From Rhodospirillales bacterium (GTDB taxonomy: Bacteria > Pseudomonadota > Alphaproteobacteria > Rhodospirillales > JANQFP01): 54,788 nt of DNA. Every line of letters starts with the position of its first letter. The stretch's first letter is position 1. The translations under genes and the position numbers were made by a program. A model generated the notes under the pieces. The model did not search any database. It saw only the letters and a program-made list of their open reading frames with translations, and was not told where the DNA came from. Where the stretch lies: contig JANQFP010000017.1 of assembly GCA_028277795.1 (NCBI GenBank), forward strand, positions 1 to 54,788. The letters run 5' to 3'. Of the stretch, positions 52,534 to 54,788 are shown piece by piece.

Positions 52534-52620
52534 CCCGACTTGCGGACGGACCCGAGGTCCGGACGTCCCACTCCCGGTTGCGCAATCCCCCTTGACCGCG
52601 CCGGCGCGAGCGGTTTGAGT

Positions 52621-52652
52621 GACCGCCGCCCGGCCGTCGCCGGGCGTCGGTC
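52621..52652. repeat. Strong hairpin upstream of trkH
   Basis: Arms GACCGCCGCCCGGC and GCCGGGCGTCGGTC pair at 13 of 14 positions around a CGTC loop, 15 bp before the trkH ATG. There is no T-tract, so it is not a classic terminator. It may lie in the trkH leader mRNA and affect translation initiation. Confidence 0.45.
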
Positions 52653-52667
52653 ATCCGGGACCCGGCC

Positions 52668-54116
52668 ATGGATTTCCGCCCCATCTTCCTGATCATCGGC
52701 CTGCTGCTGACGACCCTGGCCGCCGGCATGTGCGTGCCGGCCGCGGCCGACGCCTTCGCCGGCAACCCCGACTGGCAGGTTTTCCTGGTGGCCGCCGGGG
52801 TGACCCTGTTCGTCGGCGTCGCCATGGCGCTGACCAGCTACGCCGGCGGCACCCGGCTCAACGTGCGCCAGGCCTTCATCATGACCACCCTGGCGTGGCT
52901 GTTCCTGACCTTGTTCGCCGCCCTGCCGTTCATGTTCTCGGAGCTGGAGATGAGCTTCACGGACGCCATCTTCGAGGCCATGTCGGGCATCACCACCACC
53001 GGCTCCACGGTGATCACCGGCCTCGACGAGGCGCCGCCGGGAATCCTCCTGTGGCGGGCGTTCCTGCAGTGGATGGGGGGCATCGGCATCATCGTCATGG
53101 CCATCGCCGTGCTGCCCATGCTGCGGGTCGGCGGCATGCAGCTCTTCCGCATGGAGTCGTCCGAGCCGGGCTCGGAGAAGGCGCTGCCGCGGGCCGCCCA
53201 GATCGCCGGCGCCATCGCCGCCATCTACGCCGGCCTGACGGCGATCTGGGCCGCCGCCTACTGGATGGCGGGCATGACCGGCTTCGAGGCCATCGCCCAC
53301 TCCATGACCACCATCGCCACCGGCGGCTTCTCGACCTCCGACGGCTCCATCGGCCACTTCGACAGCGCGCTCATCGACGTCATCGCCACCCTCGGCATGA
53401 TCGTCGGCGGCCTGCCCTTCCTCCTCTACCTGAAGACCGTGCAGGGCCACTGGCGGGCGCTGTTCGATGACTCGCAGGTCCAGTGGTTCCTGTCCATCGT
53501 CGCCATCGCCGTCATCCTGACGGCAGCGTTCCTGTGGCTGGACACCGGCTTCGATCCCTTCCAGTCCATGCGCTACGCCGCCTTCAACGTGGTCTCCATC
53601 ATCACCGGCACCGGATACGCCACCGCCGACTACGGCCTGTGGGGCGGATTTGCGCCGCCCATCTTCTTCTACATCATGTTCATCGGCGGCTGCGCCGGAT
53701 CGACCACCTGCGGCATCAAGATCTTCCGCTTCCAGGTGCTGTACGCCGCTGCGCGCACCCAGATCTATCACCTGCTGCACCCCCACGGGGTGTTCATCCC
53801 GTACTACGGCCGGCGGCCCATCCCCGACGAGGTCATCGTCTCGGTGCTGTCGTTCTTCTTCGTCTTCGGCATGTGTTTCGGCCTGCTGGCCATCGGCCTG
53901 GGCATGCTGGGACTGGACTACCTGACCGCCGTGTCCAGCGCCGCCACGGCCATCTCCAACGTCGGCCCGGCGCTGGGGCCCGTCGTCGGTCCCTCGGGCA
54001 CCTTCCAGCCCCTGCCCGACGCCGCCAAGTGGCTGCTCAGCGCCGGCATGCTGTTGGGCCGGCTGGAGCTGTTCACGGTCCTGATTCTGTTCAGCCCGGC
54101 CTTCTGGCGGGGATGA
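52668..54116 (+). CDS. trkH: Trk-type potassium uptake protein TrkH
   Basis: This 482-aa membrane protein has the four pore repeats of the SKT superfamily. Selectivity-filter segments are visible: MSGITTTGSTVITGL, TTIATGGFSTSDGSI, IITGTGYATADYGLW and ISNVGPALGPVVGP. GGCAGSTTCGIKIFRFQVL is also highly conserved. TrkH imports potassium with regulatory TrkA, whose gene is not in this window. A strong hairpin lies just upstream. A 98-aa membrane protein gene follows 32 bp downstream on the same strand. Confidence 0.96.
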   Translation: MDFRPIFLIIGLLLTTLAAGMCVPAAADAFAGNPDWQVFLVAAGVTLFVGVAMALTSYAGGTRLNVRQAFIMTTLAWLFLTLFAALPFMFSELEMSFTDAIFEAMSGITTTGSTVITGLDEAPPGILLWRAFLQWMGGIGIIVMAIAVLPMLRVGGMQLFRMESSEPGSEKALPRAAQIAGAIAAIYAGLTAIWAAAYWMAGMTGFEAIAHSMTTIATGGFSTSDGSIGHFDSALIDVIATLGMIVGGLPFLLYLKTVQGHWRALFDDSQVQWFLSIVAIAVILTAAFLWLDTGFDPFQSMRYAAFNVVSIITGTGYATADYGLWGGFAPPIFFYIMFIGGCAGSTTCGIKIFRFQVLYAAARTQIYHLLHPHGVFIPYYGRRPIPDEVIVSVLSFFFVFGMCFGLLAIGLGMLGLDYLTAVSSAATAISNVGPALGPVVGPSGTFQPLPDAAKWLLSAGMLLGRLELFTVLILFSPAFWRG

Positions 54117-54148
54117 GGAGCGGTCGAGAACGCGGGGGGAGTGATCGC

Positions 54149-54445
54149 ATGAGAACCATCGTCTGGGCCGGCGCCCTGTTCCTCGCCGCCTGCCTGTGGG
54201 GCTGGCTGACCACCGTCATCGCCTTTCCCGGGCAGGTGCCCTTCAAGCACGCGGCCTGGGTGGCCATCGACAACGGCCTGCCGCTGTTCCTGGTCACCGG
54301 CGCCATCGGCGTCATTGTCTTCGTGCTCGAGCGGTTCCAGTCGGCGCGCCGTCACCTGCCCATGTGGACATGGACGGCGACCCTGCTCGTGGCCATGCTG
54401 GTCCTGGGCCTCGGCAGCCTGTCGGGGCGTAGCGGCTTCCACTGA
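54149..54445 (+). CDS. Small three-helix membrane protein, unknown function
   Basis: The ATG at 54149, preceded by GGGGGGAGTGA, gives 98 aa beginning MRTIVWAGALF. Three hydrophobic segments are clear: an N-terminal helix to about residue 22, GLPLFLVTGAIGVIVFVLE, and TWTATLLVAMLVLGLGSL. The gene lies 32 bp after trkH and is probably cotranscribed with it. No family was recognised. An accessory role to TrkH is only suggested by position. Confidence 0.7.
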   Translation: MRTIVWAGALFLAACLWGWLTTVIAFPGQVPFKHAAWVAIDNGLPLFLVTGAIGVIVFVLERFQSARRHLPMWTWTATLLVAMLVLGLGSLSGRSGFH

Positions 54446-54463
54446 CGGCCGGTTGCGGCCGGC

Positions 54464-54625
54464 TCAGCCTTGATCGGCGATCTGCTGCATGACCTTGAGG
54501 AGCTGGCGTAGCAGCTTGGTCTGCCTGGCCGCTTCGTCGGCCAGATCCGCGACACGAGCCTCGGTGCCCGAGGTGTAGGATTCGATCCGGTCTAGGGATT
54601 CGGCAAGTCGGTCTGTGGTGAACAC
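54464..54625 (-). CDS. Small 53-aa helical protein (GTG start)
   Basis: A leftward frame starts at GTG (54625), with GGGGGG 8 bp upstream, and ends at TGA (54464-54466). It encodes 53 residues: MFTTDRLAESLDRIES is followed by a heptad-rich helix (ARVADLADEAARQTKLLRQL). The amphipathic pattern and clean ribosome binding site support a real gene despite its size. No family is recognised. It is convergent with the small membrane-protein gene, 18 bp apart. The 163 bp from here to the window end show no further feature. Confidence 0.6.
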   Translation of the reverse strand: MFTTDRLAESLDRIESYTSGTEARVADLADEAARQTKLLRQLLKVMQQIADQG

Positions 54626-54788
54626 GGTGAGGCCCCCCGATTGTGGTTACGGCGTGTCGAGACCGCGCCGCGACGCCGTCCCATCACACCCTAGCCCGCA
54701 TTTCTCACATCCACCATGGTCTGCGCGGCGTTGTCCCGCCGCCAGGGCAGGAGAACCGCGCCGCGCGATGCGGGGCCATCGGGCAAGC

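Noticed and set aside
1-54788. CRISPR arrays, tRNA or rRNA genes, transposases or prophage genes
   Set aside because: I saw no regularly spaced repeat array, no cloverleaf-like sequence with conserved TTC loop, no rRNA stretch and no transposase or integrase motif in the coding frames I read.

Overview
This window is 54.8 kb of high-GC chromosomal DNA. Gene content (NarL/FixJ-type and multi-PAS two-component proteins, ApaG, FolE, TrkH, the RND/LolA-like export set) fits a free-living alphaproteobacterium, possibly a Rhodospirillales member. That taxonomic guess is inference; no rRNA or tRNA is present to anchor it. No transposase, integrase, CRISPR array or prophage gene was found.

Layout. 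(1) 1-12.5 kb: a surface-glycan region. A leftward group encodes a methyltransferase, a GT2 glycosyltransferase, an asparagine-synthetase-like amidotransferase and a membrane protein cut by the window edge. A separate methyltransferase and a GT39-like membrane protein follow. A tight rightward operon (membrane protein, O-antigen ligase/polymerase-like protein, second amidotransferase) ends at a strong intrinsic terminator at 12510-12556. (2) 12.6-26.7 kb: a signalling island with two paralogous receiver proteins carrying pseudo-receiver tails, a receiver-histidine kinase, a receiver-GGDEF-EAL protein, a NarL-type regulator and two very large multi-PAS kinases. One kinase has a periplasmic solute-binding-type sensor and a C-terminal receiver. 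An AT-rich divergent control region lies at about 14.49-14.64 kb. (3) 26.8-32.1 kb: glycogen metabolism, with divergent glgB-like and glgP genes. The GlgB-like protein has Asn where the catalytic nucleophile Asp is expected, plus a 178-residue Ala/Pro/Lys-rich N-terminal extension.

(4) 32.2-45.4 kb: a probable lipid natural-product cluster. A single-module synthetase (FAAL-ACP-C-A-PCP-TE) lies upstream, on the same strand, of an RND/MMPL exporter, a LolA-like periplasmic protein and an outer-membrane beta-barrel protein. A Sfp-type phosphopantetheinyl transferase and a VAO/PCMH-type flavo-oxidase are transcribed divergently. Together these predict synthesis of a fatty-acyl amino acid (or similar small lipopeptide) and its delivery to the outer membrane. 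This is the best candidate for an undescribed system here. (5) 45.4-54.8 kb: a patatin/NTE-type phospholipase with two cNMP domains, ManC, a Ser/Thr-type metallophosphatase, an OmpA-like lipoprotein, ApaG, FolE, TrkH, a small membrane protein and a 53-aa GTG-start small protein.

Many long open frames antisense to these genes are by-products of high GC and were left out. Functions are assigned from motifs read by eye; no database search was possible.
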